From contig VHBD01000003.1 of the NCBI GenBank assembly GCA_016872125.1, positions 1-25,370 of the forward strand: DNA of 25,370 nucleotides. Reading direction: 5' to 3'. The notes beneath the pieces were generated by a model that was not told the origin of the DNA, did no database searches, and worked only from the letters and a program-made list of their open reading frames with translations. This DNA is from Sphingomonadales bacterium (GTDB lineage Bacteria > Bacteroidota > Bacteroidia > UBA7662). Shown one piece after another: positions 6,123 to 12,631 of the stretch. The first letter of the stretch is position 1; each line of letters begins with the position of its first letter. The translations under genes were made by a program, and so were the position numbers.

Positions 6123-6266
6123 ATGACCAACATTGCTTTGATTACCTTACTGTTATCTCAAGGAATTGTTACGGCTTTCACCGGATATTTTTTGTGGAAG
6201 GTGTTGAACAGTCCGCCTGAATCCACGAAGAATTCAACCAATGATTCGGATGGGGATGTTGCTTGA
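6123..6266 (+). CDS. 47-residue single-span membrane protein next to the NSS symporter
   Basis: The sequence starts MTNIALITLLLSQGIVTAF and continues to a hydrophobic TGYFLWKVL, forming one transmembrane helix at about 3-27. A hydrophilic Ser/Asn/Asp-rich tail of 20 residues follows. The frame is also open upstream to an ATG at 6030, but that stretch lies inside the symporter gene, so 6123 is the sensible start. Actinobacterial NSS transporters such as Corynebacterium MetP need a tiny one-helix partner, MetS, encoded directly downstream. Size, topology and position here are the same, so I infer an accessory subunit of the symporter. Sequence similarity to MetS is not evident by eye. The stop is 5 bp before the next ATG. 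Confidence 0.6.
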   Translation: MTNIALITLLLSQGIVTAFTGYFLWKVLNSPPESTKNSTNDSDGDVA

Positions 6267-6271
6267 TATCG

Positions 6272-6913
6272 ATGAGAGCGTGTTGGGTTTATTCCATTGC
6301 CCGAATCGGTAAGCAAGAGGCCTTGGGTTTGGGATTCTTGTCCCTAATGACTTGGGCGGTTCCCGCGTTCCGGGAATGGTCAATGCCCAATGAAGGGTCG
6401 GTAGAGGTTAAGGATCCCTATCTCTTGGGGTTGATTCAGGAGGTGCAGGATGAAGAAAGGCTGGACAGGAAAAACGCCCAAGAAGGCAAAGCGTTTTTGT
6501 CCAAACTTAGGCCCGGGGAACATATAGATTTGAACAAGGCAGACACAAATGAATTAATGCGATTACGAGGGGTAGGGTCTTCCTTGGCACGAAGAATATG
6601 GACCTACCGAAACAGGTTGGGTGGTTTTGTTCGTACTCATCAATTGCTGGAAGTTTACGGGATGGATAGCATCACGTTTGAAGTTGTGCAGAGGTATGTC
6701 ACCTTGGAAAGCTCGTTGATTCAGCAAATTAGCATCAACAAAGCGGATGTGGAGGTGTTGTCTGATCACCCTTACGTGGGTTGGTCGCTTGCAAAGCGTA
6801 TGGTGGCCTATCGTCGCCAGCATGGACCTTATCGTTCGACGAACGATCTCTTTCAAATTTTAGGTACAGATTCATCCCATTGGCTGAAGGTCTTGCCTTA
6901 CCTGAAGCCCTAA
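6272..6913 (+). CDS. Membrane-anchored helix-hairpin-helix (ComEA-like) protein
   Basis: A 213-residue protein. The N-terminus has basic residues followed by a hydrophobic segment (about 18-33, LGLGFLSLMTWAVPAF), a likely membrane anchor. A charged linker (about 45-80) leads to two ComEA-type helix-hairpin-helix units. The first starts IDLNKAD (85-91), with hairpin RGVGSSLARRI. The second starts ISINKAD (153-159), with hairpin PYVGWSLAKRM. The first hairpin keeps the canonical G-V-G; the second has Y-V-G. ComEA proteins bind incoming double-stranded DNA during natural transformation, but two-unit Bacteroidota versions are not well characterised. I start at the ATG 6272 rather than the in-frame TTG at 6263, because the TTG overlaps the previous stop codon. 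The close spacing suggests co-transcription with the symporter genes, although a functional link is not obvious. Confidence 0.8.
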   Translation: MRACWVYSIARIGKQEALGLGFLSLMTWAVPAFREWSMPNEGSVEVKDPYLLGLIQEVQDEERLDRKNAQEGKAFLSKLRPGEHIDLNKADTNELMRLRGVGSSLARRIWTYRNRLGGFVRTHQLLEVYGMDSITFEVVQRYVTLESSLIQQISINKADVEVLSDHPYVGWSLAKRMVAYRRQHGPYRSTNDLFQILGTDSSHWLKVLPYLKP

Positions 6914-6955
6914 TTAAAGAAATTCTTTACCGTTGGTGGCTTCTTGCTTTGGGCG

Positions 6956-6963
6956 TAGTTTTG
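6956..6963 (+). promoter_or_regulatory. -7 promoter element before the acyl-CoA dehydrogenase gene
   Basis: TAGTTTTG matches TAnnTTTG fully, and a TTG lies 20 nt upstream (in CGTTGGTGG). It ends only 4 nt before the ATG at 6968, so a transcript from it would be leaderless or start inside the gene. It may be coincidental. Confidence 0.35.
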
Positions 6964-6967
6964 GAAC

Positions 6968-8113
6968 ATGGATTTTAATACCTCAGAAAGCACCAGAATG
7001 ATTGGCTCCTCCGTGAAGGAATTTGCCGCGCGTCGCATCAAGCCCTTCTCCATGGAATGGGATGAGAGCCAAGAATTCCCGCGCGATTTGTTCAAAGAAA
7101 TGGGGCAATTGGGCTTGATGGGTGTTTTGGTTCCCGAAGCCTATGGGGGAACTGGTTTGGGCTACGAGGAATATGTGGAGGCCATTGTGGAATTGTCCAA
7201 GGCGGATCCATCCATAGGGCTTTCCATGGCGGCTCATAACTCCCTGTGCACAGGACACATCATGGCTTTTGGGAACGAAGAACAGAAGCGTCGCTGGTTG
7301 CCCAGTTTGGCATCAGGCGAGTGGATCGGAGCTTGGGGTTTGACCGAGCCCAATACCGGATCGGATGCGATGCGGATGTTGACGACCGCGGTGGATAAGG
7401 GCGATCATTGGCTTTTGAATGGCGCCAAATGTTGGATAACCCACGGGAATTCAGCGGAAATTGCGGTAGTCATGGTGAGAACAGGGGAGCTTTTGGATTC
7501 CCATGGCATTTCTGCCTTGGTTGTGGAGCGAGGTACCGAAGGTTGGCTCCAAGGACGCAAAGAAAATAAATTGGGCATGCGCTGTTCCGAGACGACGGAA
7601 ATGATTTTCAAAGACTGCAAGATTCCCAAGGAGAACCTTTTGGGTAAAGTCGGGGATGGATTTGTGCAGGCCATGAAAATCCTAGACGGAGGTCGCATCA
7701 GTATTGCCGCATTGTCCCTGGGCATAGCCAAAGGGGCCTTGGAGGCAGCTGTGCAGTATGCAGGAGAGCGCCAACAATTCGGGAAGCCCATTGCTGAATT
7801 CCAGGGGATTGCCTTCAAGTTGGCGGATATGGCTACCGAAATAGAAGCCGCACAACTCTTGACGATGGAAGCCGCCGCGCTCAAGAATGCCGGTAAACCG
7901 GTAACCAAAGTCTCTGCAATGGCCAAATACTATGCATCAGAGGTTGCGGTGCGGGCATCTACCGAGGCCGTTCAAATCTTTGGCGGATACGGTTACACCA
8001 AAGATTTCCCAGTAGAAAAGTACTACCGTGACTCCAAGCTCTGCACCATTGGGGAGGGGACCAGTGAAATTCAAAAATTGGTCATCGCAAGGCAATTGTT
8101 CAAAGAATCTTGA
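6968..8113 (+). CDS. Acyl-CoA dehydrogenase, short/branched-chain type
   Basis: A 381-residue flavoenzyme of the usual family length. It has an all-helical N-terminal domain (1-120), a beta-domain with WGLTEPNTGSDA (about 118-129) and WITHGN (about 150-155), and a C-terminal helical domain. ERQQFGKPIAEFQ (about 258-270) contacts FAD. GGYGYTKDFPVEKYYRD and GEGTSEIQ are near the end. The catalytic base is E363 in GEGTSEIQ, the position used by short- and medium-chain enzymes. The family oxidises acyl-CoA to trans-2-enoyl-CoA with transfer of electrons to ETF, in fatty-acid or branched-chain amino-acid breakdown. Chain-length specificity cannot be read off. It lies 54 bp after the HhH gene and may have its own promoter. 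The rpsU promoter touches its stop codon. Confidence 0.93.
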   Translation: MDFNTSESTRMIGSSVKEFAARRIKPFSMEWDESQEFPRDLFKEMGQLGLMGVLVPEAYGGTGLGYEEYVEAIVELSKADPSIGLSMAAHNSLCTGHIMAFGNEEQKRRWLPSLASGEWIGAWGLTEPNTGSDAMRMLTTAVDKGDHWLLNGAKCWITHGNSAEIAVVMVRTGELLDSHGISALVVERGTEGWLQGRKENKLGMRCSETTEMIFKDCKIPKENLLGKVGDGFVQAMKILDGGRISIAALSLGIAKGALEAAVQYAGERQQFGKPIAEFQGIAFKLADMATEIEAAQLLTMEAAALKNAGKPVTKVSAMAKYYASEVAVRASTEAVQIFGGYGYTKDFPVEKYYRDSKLCTIGEGTSEIQKLVIARQLFKES

Positions 8114-8122
8114 TTACCTTTG
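8096..8122 (+). promoter_or_regulatory. Promoter of rpsU
   Basis: TTG (8096-8098), 16 nt, then TACCTTTG (8115-8122), a full TAnnTTTG match. The expected start near 8128 leaves a leader of about 14 nt before the rpsU ATG at 8142. The element straddles the end of the acyl-CoA dehydrogenase gene (stop 8111-8113), so transcription can restart directly at this boundary. Confidence 0.55.
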
Positions 8123-8141
8123 CCCTCCTTATTCTTTAAGC

Positions 8142-8336
8142 ATGCTCAAAATCGACCTCAAAGACAACGAAGCCGTGGACAAGGCCCTCAAGCGTTTCAA
8201 GAAGAAATTCGAGAAAACAGGGGTTCTTAAGGAATTGCGTGCTCGTCAGGCTTTCGAAAAGCCATCGATCAGGTCGCGTCAACAGCGGTTGCGCGCGGTT
8301 TACCGCCAGCAACTCCTGCAGACTGACGTCGTCTAA
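8142..8336 (+). CDS. rpsU: 30S ribosomal protein bS21
   Basis: A 64-residue, very basic protein with the bS21 layout: a short N-terminal strand (MLKIDLKDNEAVDKALKRFKKKFEKTGVLKELR) and a long Arg/Lys-rich helix (FEKPSIRSRQQRLRAVYRQQ). bS21 sits on the 30S platform near the anti-Shine-Dalgarno end of 16S rRNA and affects initiation. Bacteroidota mostly lack Shine-Dalgarno sequences, and bS21 has been implicated in hiding the anti-SD in this phylum. The frame is open upstream into the previous gene, but the family start is the ATG at 8142. Its neighbour is a XerC/D recombinase gene, a common arrangement in Bacteroidota. Confidence 0.92.
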   Translation: MLKIDLKDNEAVDKALKRFKKKFEKTGVLKELRARQAFEKPSIRSRQQRLRAVYRQQLLQTDVV

Positions 8337-8352
8337 GGCCCGATCCAATACT

Positions 8353-8360
8353 TAATTTTG
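8353..8360 (+). promoter_or_regulatory. -7-like element before the Xer recombinase gene
   Basis: TAATTTTG matches TAnnTTTG and lies 8 nt before the ATG at 8369. There is no TTG at a suitable distance upstream, so read-through from rpsU is at least as likely as a separate promoter. Confidence 0.25.
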
Positions 8361-8368
8361 CGGTAACC

Positions 8369-9253
8369 ATGGATTACCGCAATTTCATGCACTATTTGCG
8401 CATCGAAAAGAGGGTTTCGGCCCACACCCTTGCGGCGTATACCTTGGATTTGGACCAAGTCAACGGGTACTTAAAGGCAGATTGGGGCCTTGGGGACTCC
8501 GAATTTCCCAAAACCCTGCACCTTCGTTCCTGGTTGATATCGCTCATGGAGAAGGGATTGCAAGCAAGGTCCATCAATCGAAAGATTTCTACGCTCAAAA
8601 CTTATTTTAAATTCATGATTCGCGAGGGTTTGCACCCTGGTCCGGATCCGTGCAGGGCTCTACAAAGACCCAAAACACCCAAAAATTTACCTCGATCGGT
8701 CAGCGTGGGCTCTATGGAGCGGCTCTTGGGGGAAGTTTTACCTGAGGATTTCATCGAATTGAGGGATCGTTGTGTGGTGGAATTGTTGTACGGTTGCGGT
8801 CTGCGTAGAGCAGAACTTATTCAACTGAAATGGGAAGACTGGGACCGGTCGAATGCACAGATCAAGGTCACCGGCAAAAGATCTAAAGTCAGGATTTTGC
8901 CCTTGACCAGGGAATTAATGGAGATTTTGAGCCATTACCGCAGCGCTTGGGAGCAATGTGGTCCCCTGAACGCGAGTCAAAGCCTTTTTGTCACCAATAA
9001 GGGGGAGACCCTGTACCCAAAACTGGTGGGTGATATCGTTCGAAAGGCTTTGAGCAGGGTGAGTACCCAGGATCAGCGCAGTCCGCATGTCCTTCGTCAT
9101 AGCTTTGCTACCCATTTGCTGGACAATGGGGCCGACCTGAATGCTGTCAAAACCCTGTTGGGTCACGCAAATTTGGCGGCAACGCAGATCTACACTCATC
9201 AGTCCATCGAAAAGCTCAAAGAAATCCATCGCAAGACCCACCCCAAAGGCTAG
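8369..9253 (+). CDS. XerC/XerD-type tyrosine recombinase
   Basis: A 294-residue recombinase of Xer length, without an arm-binding domain. The N-terminal core-binding domain spans 1-100 (RVSAHTLAAYTLDLDQ, ARSINRKISTLKTYFKF). The catalytic domain follows with R146 (YGCGLRRAEL), K170 (VTGKRSK), H240 and R243 (SPHVLRHSFATH), H266 (LLGHANLAATQIYTH) and nucleophile Y275. The tail IHRKTHPKG resembles both XerC and XerD. Xer enzymes resolve chromosome dimers at dif beside FtsK. XerC and XerD cannot be separated by eye. The gene lies 32 bp after rpsU and before the tRNA-tuf cluster. Its composition matches the surrounding core, unlike the integrase at 1818-3287. Confidence 0.9.
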   Translation: MDYRNFMHYLRIEKRVSAHTLAAYTLDLDQVNGYLKADWGLGDSEFPKTLHLRSWLISLMEKGLQARSINRKISTLKTYFKFMIREGLHPGPDPCRALQRPKTPKNLPRSVSVGSMERLLGEVLPEDFIELRDRCVVELLYGCGLRRAELIQLKWEDWDRSNAQIKVTGKRSKVRILPLTRELMEILSHYRSAWEQCGPLNASQSLFVTNKGETLYPKLVGDIVRKALSRVSTQDQRSPHVLRHSFATHLLDNGADLNAVKTLLGHANLAATQIYTHQSIEKLKEIHRKTHPKG

Positions 9254-9271
9254 AGGTACTGCCGCGATTTG

Positions 9272-9296
9272 GCGCGAAAAGGCGCTTATTTTTTTT
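9272..9296 (+). terminator. Weak intrinsic terminator after the Xer gene
   Basis: GCGC (9272-9275) and GCGC (9282-9285) form a short GC stem around GAAAAG, followed by TTATTTTTTTT. The stem is only 4 bp, but stem plus T-tract lies where rpsU-xer transcription should end, before the tRNA promoter. Confidence 0.4.
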
Positions 9297-9326
9297 GAAT
9301 CTAGCGCTTTTTGAGAAGTTTTTCAG

Positions 9327-9334
9327 TATCTTTG
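9327..9334 (+). promoter_or_regulatory. -7 promoter element of the tRNA-tuf transcription unit
   Basis: TATCTTTG matches TAnnTTTG fully and is followed by a leader of about 75 nt before tRNA-Thr. The nearest upstream TTG (9311-9313) is only 13 nt away, shorter than usual, and upstream DNA is T-rich. Transcription would run through four tRNAs into tuf, as no other good promoter is seen before tuf. CCTCTG (9357-9362) and CAGAGG (9390-9395) can pair in the leader. Confidence 0.5.
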
Positions 9335-9417
9335 CATTCCTTTTGTCAAACCCTGTCCTCTGGCGGGATTTTTTCGGGTCAAACCGAGGCAGAGGGTCGT
9401 TCTTAACAGCTTGCTGT

Positions 9418-9490
9418 GCCTCCTTAGCTCAGCTGGTAGAGCAACTGATTTGTAATCAGTAGGTCGCTGGTTCGAATCCGGCAGGGGGCT
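9418..9490 (+). tRNA. tRNA-Thr(TGT)
   Basis: Acceptor GCCTCCT pairs with AGGGGGC (one G-T pair); discriminator T. The D-arm is GCTCAGCTGGTAGAGC. The anticodon stem ACTGA/TCAGT encloses TTTGTAA, anticodon TGT. The T-arm has GGTTCGAATCC. No CCA is encoded. First of four tRNAs ahead of tuf. Confidence 0.95.
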
Positions 9491-9497
9491 CGGACTG

Positions 9498-9578
9498 GGG
9501 GAGATACCAGAGTGGCCAAATGGGACCGACTGTAACTCGGTTGGGAAACCTTCGGAGGTTCGAATCCTCCTCTCCCCA
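9498..9578 (+). tRNA. tRNA-Tyr(GTA)
   Basis: Acceptor GGGGAGA pairs with TCTCCCC; discriminator A. The anticodon stem ACCGA/TCGGT encloses CTGTAAC, anticodon GTA. A long variable arm (TGGGAAACCTTC) makes it class II, as expected for bacterial tRNA-Tyr. It begins 7 bp after tRNA-Thr, so the two share a transcript. Confidence 0.95.
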
Positions 9579-9608
9579 CCCGTGGCAGGCCCAAAATTGC
9601 TTCACCAT

Positions 9609-9681
9609 GCGGGAGTAGCTCAGTTGGTAGAGCGACAGCCTTCCAAGCTGTAGGTCGCGGGTTCGAACCTCGTCTCCCGCT
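9609..9681 (+). tRNA. tRNA-Gly(TCC)
   Basis: Acceptor GCGGGAG pairs with CTCCCGC; discriminator T, followed by CCA in the genome (9682-9684), unlike the other tRNAs here. The anticodon stem ACAGC/GCTGT encloses CTTCCAA, anticodon TCC. The T-arm is GCGGG-TTCGAAC-CTCGT. Confidence 0.95.
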
Positions 9682-9688
9682 CCAGAAT

Positions 9689-9752
9689 CAGGAATCCTAG
9701 GATTTCCTGCTCAGGGGTGCTCTGTTCGGATTCACGCTTCCCTCGGAATCCG
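9689..9752 (+). other. Two hairpins in the tRNA-Gly to tRNA-Thr spacer
   Basis: A near-palindrome at 9689-9709 is centred on TCCTAGGA, with arms CAGGAA and TTCCTG. A second stem pairs CGGATTC (9727-9733) with GAATCCG (9746-9752) perfectly around a 12-nt loop. Neither has a T-tract. This 103-bp spacer is the longest in the tRNA cluster. Processing or attenuation are possible roles. Confidence 0.4.
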
Positions 9753-9784
9753 CTCCATCCACGCCAGCAGCGAGACATTCACCT

Positions 9785-9856
<72 letters not shown>

Positions 9857-9968
9857 CAATTCCTGTTCTGCTTTTTGCTCATTCGCTGGTGTCCGCTATT
9901 CATGTTTTTATTCAATTCCTAATCAATCATCACCTTTTAACAAGCCCAACCAAACAAAATCTACAATC

Positions 9969-11156
9969 ATGGCAAAGGAAAAATTTGACCGCTCCAAACC
10001 CCACGTTAACATCGGCACCATTGGCCACGTTGACCACGGTAAAACCACATTGACTGCCGCTATCACCAAAGTTTTGGCTGAAGCTGGTTTGTCAGAAGCC
10101 CGTTCTTTCGACTCCATTGACTCTGCTCCAGAAGAGAAAGAGCGCGGTATCACCATCAACACGGCTCACGTTGAATACTCCACGGCCAATCGTCACTATG
10201 CTCACGTTGACTGTCCTGGTCACGCCGACTACGTGAAGAACATGGTTACGGGTGCTGCCCAAATGGATGGTGCAATTATCGTTGTCGCAGCAACAGATGG
10301 TCCAATGCCCCAAACCCGTGAGCACATCCTCCTCGCCCGTCAGGTTGGTGTACCAGCCCTTGTTGTATTCATGAACAAAGTGGATATGGTTGACGACCCT
10401 GAACTTCTCGAACTTGTTGAAATGGAAATCCGTGAGCTCCTGAGCTTCTACGAATTCCCAGGAGATGATATTCCTGTCATTCAAGGTTCTGCATTGGGCG
10501 CCCTCAATGGTGAGCCAAAGTGGGTTCAAACCGTCATCGAGTTGATGGACAAAGTGGATTCTTATATCCAGACCCCACCTCGTATGACCGAGCTTCCTTT
10601 CTTGATGCCGGTCGAAGATGTATTCTCGATCACGGGTCGTGGTACCGTAGCCACCGGTCGTATCGAGCGCGGTGTCATCAATTCTGGTGATCCAGTCGAT
10701 ATCATCGGTATGGGTGCCGAAAACCTTAAGTCCACCGTGACTGGTGTGGAGATGTTCCGCAAAATTTTGGACCGTGGTGAAGCCGGTGATAATACGGGCC
10801 TTCTCCTACGCGGTATCGAGAAAACCGATATCCGTCGCGGTATGGTTATTTGTAAGCCAGGTTCAGTAACCCCTCACCACGAATTCAAGGCAGAGGTTTA
10901 CGTCTTGTCGAAAGAAGAAGGTGGCCGTCACACCCCATTCTTCAACAAGTATCGCCCACAGTTCTATTTCCGTACTACTGACGTTACCGGGGAGATTGCT
11001 CTTCCTGCCGGAACCGAAATGGTTATGCCCGGTGATAACATTTCTGTGGTCGTGAAGTTGATTTCTCCTATTGCGATGGAGAAAGGTCTTCGTTTCGCGA
11101 TCCGTGAAGGCGGCCGTACCGTAGGTGCTGGCCAGGTCACCGAAATCATTGCCTAA
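9969..11156 (+). CDS. tuf: Translation elongation factor Tu
   Basis: A 395-residue GTPase that delivers aminoacyl-tRNA to the ribosome A site. The G1 loop is GHVDHGKT (about 19-26). Switch I carries RGITINTAHVEY with the conserved Thr. G3 is DCPGHADYVKNM, G4 NKVD and G5 SAL. Domain 2 starts near PFLMPVEDVFSITGRGTVATGRIERG, and domain 3 ends with GRTVGAGQVTEI. Length and residues are standard. The ATG at 9969 is followed by AKEKFDRSKPH, the usual bacterial start. It lies between tRNA-Thr and tRNA-Trp, the conserved Bacteroidota order, and is probably co-transcribed with the upstream tRNAs. Common codons are strongly favoured, as expected for a very highly expressed gene. Confidence 0.99.
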   Translation: MAKEKFDRSKPHVNIGTIGHVDHGKTTLTAAITKVLAEAGLSEARSFDSIDSAPEEKERGITINTAHVEYSTANRHYAHVDCPGHADYVKNMVTGAAQMDGAIIVVAATDGPMPQTREHILLARQVGVPALVVFMNKVDMVDDPELLELVEMEIRELLSFYEFPGDDIPVIQGSALGALNGEPKWVQTVIELMDKVDSYIQTPPRMTELPFLMPVEDVFSITGRGTVATGRIERGVINSGDPVDIIGMGAENLKSTVTGVEMFRKILDRGEAGDNTGLLLRGIEKTDIRRGMVICKPGSVTPHHEFKAEVYVLSKEEGGRHTPFFNKYRPQFYFRTTDVTGEIALPAGTEMVMPGDNISVVVKLISPIAMEKGLRFAIREGGRTVGAGQVTEIIA

Positions 11157-11173
11157 ACCAAGGGCCGTAAGCG

Positions 11174-11207
11174 GCGAAATCTCCCTGTTTCCCAGTGGAG
11201 ATTTCGC
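11174..11207 (+). other. Strong hairpin between tuf and tRNA-Trp
   Basis: GCGAAATCTCC (11174-11184) and GGAGATTTCGC (11197-11207) form a perfect 11-bp stem. The loop CTGTTTCCCAGT can pair further (CTG/CAG). No T-run follows, and tRNA-Trp begins 8 bp later. It is better explained as a processing, stability or partial attenuation element than as a full terminator. Confidence 0.6.
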
Positions 11208-11214
11208 TGTCTAT

Positions 11215-11287
11215 ACGGGTGTAGCTCAATTGGCAGAGCGATGGTCTCCAAAACCATAGGCTGGGAGTTCGAGTCTCTCCACCCGTG
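11215..11287 (+). tRNA. tRNA-Trp(CCA)
   Basis: Acceptor ACGGGTG pairs with CACCCGT; discriminator G, as usual for tRNA-Trp. The anticodon stem ATGGT/ACCAT encloses CTCCAAA, anticodon CCA. The T-arm is GGGAG-TTCGAGT-CTCTC. It lies 43 bp before secE, the conserved arrangement in this phylum. Confidence 0.95.
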
Positions 11288-11329
11288 CCGATCTGAATCG
11301 CCTGCAATCATAACCTTTCATTTCCAAGC

Positions 11330-11524
11330 ATGAACAAATTCATCGCCTACATCAAAGAATCAAGGGAGGAACTGCTCCAAAAGACCAGTTGGCCAACTTG
11401 GGAACAATTGCAAGACTCCCTAATAGTGGTTATTGTCGCTTCTTTGTTGTTTTCCCTTTTGATATATCTGATGGATGTTGGGTTCTCCTCGCTTTTGAGT
11501 GGTTTTTATCATCTTTTTCAATAG
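11330..11524 (+). CDS. secE: Preprotein translocase subunit SecE
   Basis: A 64-residue membrane protein with the short one-helix form of SecE found in most bacteria. Residues 1-28 are an amphipathic helix ending in the conserved motif TSWPTWEQL. The single transmembrane helix follows (about 30-50, SLIVVIVASLLFSLLIYLMD). SecE clamps the two halves of SecY in the inner-membrane translocon. It lies between tRNA-Trp and nusG, the nearly universal location. Confidence 0.95.
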   Translation: MNKFIAYIKESREELLQKTSWPTWEQLQDSLIVVIVASLLFSLLIYLMDVGFSSLLSGFYHLFQ

Positions 11525-11569
11525 GATTATCCGCAGTTCTCCTTCAATTTAATCAATAAGACAATCCCA

Positions 11570-12103
11570 ATGGAATCGAAATGGTATGTAGTTCGCGCCA
11601 TTAGCGGCAAAGAACGCAAGGCCAAGGAATGCATGGAATCCGAGATTGCCTACGTAGGCATGACCGACCTTGTATCCCAGATTCTTATTCCATTGGAGAA
11701 GGTCTTACAGCTCAAGGACGGAAAGAAGGTTATCAAAGAGCGGAATATTTTGCCCGGATACATCTTATTGGAAGCCAAGCTTAACGCAGATCTTGCTGCG
11801 GCGATAACCCAAACCCCCAATGTGATTGGGTTTCTCGGTGGAGATAATCCAACGCCCATGAGGGAATCGGAAATTAACCGAATGTTGGGTAAAGCCGATC
11901 AGGTGGCTGACCAAGCAGAAAGCATGGTGAATCCCTACCGCATGGGTGAATCCGTGAAGGTTATGGATGGTCCTTTCAATGAGTTTGTGGGGGTTATCGA
12001 GGAAATTAACGAAGAGAAAAAGAAGCTTAAGGTTATGGTCAAAATCTTTGGCCGCAGAACTCCAATAGAACTCAATTTCATGCAAGTTGAGAAAATTTCA
12101 TAA
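11570..12103 (+). CDS. nusG: Transcription termination/antitermination factor NusG
   Basis: A 177-residue protein. The NGN domain (about 3-105) begins KWYVVRAISGKERKAKE and includes ILPGYILLEAKL and VIGFLGG. The KOW domain (about 122-177) contains MGESVKVMDGPFNEFVGVIEEIN and ends VKIFGRRTPIELNFMQVEKI. NusG binds the RNA polymerase clamp and reduces pausing, and its KOW domain contacts ribosomal S10 or Rho. The long insertions of some Bacteroidota NusG paralogues (UpxY-like) are absent, so this is the housekeeping copy. It lies 45 bp after secE and 39 bp before rplK. Confidence 0.97.
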   Translation: MESKWYVVRAISGKERKAKECMESEIAYVGMTDLVSQILIPLEKVLQLKDGKKVIKERNILPGYILLEAKLNADLAAAITQTPNVIGFLGGDNPTPMRESEINRMLGKADQVADQAESMVNPYRMGESVKVMDGPFNEFVGVIEEINEEKKKLKVMVKIFGRRTPIELNFMQVEKIS

Positions 12104-12142
12104 AACATCAGTACATCCCTCACCTCATTGAAGTAAATCGTT

Positions 12143-12601
12143 ATGGCTAAGGAAGTTTCAGCTTTTATTAAACTGCAAATCAAGGGCGGTGCTGCCAATC
12201 CCGCTCCACCCGTTGGACCTGCATTGGGTTCCAAAGGGGTTAATATCATGGAGTTCTGTAAGCAATTCAATGCCAGAACCCAAGACAAAGCAGGTAAAGT
12301 TCTGCCGGTAGTCATAAGTGTTTATGCCGATAAATCTTTTGATTTTATTGTCAAAGCTCCCCCGGTTGCCGTTCAATTGATTGAGGCCTCCAAGGTTGCC
12401 AAAGGTTCCGCAGAACCAAACCGCAAAAAGGTGGGTCAGGTGACTTGGGAACAAGTCAAAACCATTGCTGAAGACAAAATTCAAGATATGAACGCTTTTA
12501 AAATTGAGTCGGCTATGAAAATGGTAGCCGGGACTGCGCGCAGTTTGGGTTTAACCATCACCGGCAAAGCCCCATGGGAAGCCGAAGCCAGCGTAGCCTA
12601 A
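12143..12601 (+). CDS. rplK: 50S ribosomal protein uL11
   Basis: A 152-residue uL11. The N-terminal domain has the conserved loop PAPPVGPALGSKGVNIMEFCKQFNART (about 20-46), which contacts release and elongation factors at the GTPase centre. The C-terminal domain (about 75-145) binds 23S rRNA helices 43/44 and ends with ARSLGLTITG. It is a few residues longer than the usual 141-147 because of the tail KAPWEAEASVA. It stands before rplA (30-bp gap) as in nearly all bacteria. Confidence 0.97.
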   Translation: MAKEVSAFIKLQIKGGAANPAPPVGPALGSKGVNIMEFCKQFNARTQDKAGKVLPVVISVYADKSFDFIVKAPPVAVQLIEASKVAKGSAEPNRKKVGQVTWEQVKTIAEDKIQDMNAFKIESAMKMVAGTARSLGLTITGKAPWEAEASVA

Positions 12602-12631
12602 AATTTGATCTAATCTCTAAATACGTATTCC

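Noticed and set aside
6263..6271. TTG start for the HhH protein
   Set aside because: It overlaps the previous stop codon and adds only three residues; the ATG at 6272 is the better start.
7405..7926. 173-residue antisense ORF in the acyl-CoA dehydrogenase gene
   Set aside because: It is a shadow of the strongly conserved gene on the + strand and has no recognisable domain.
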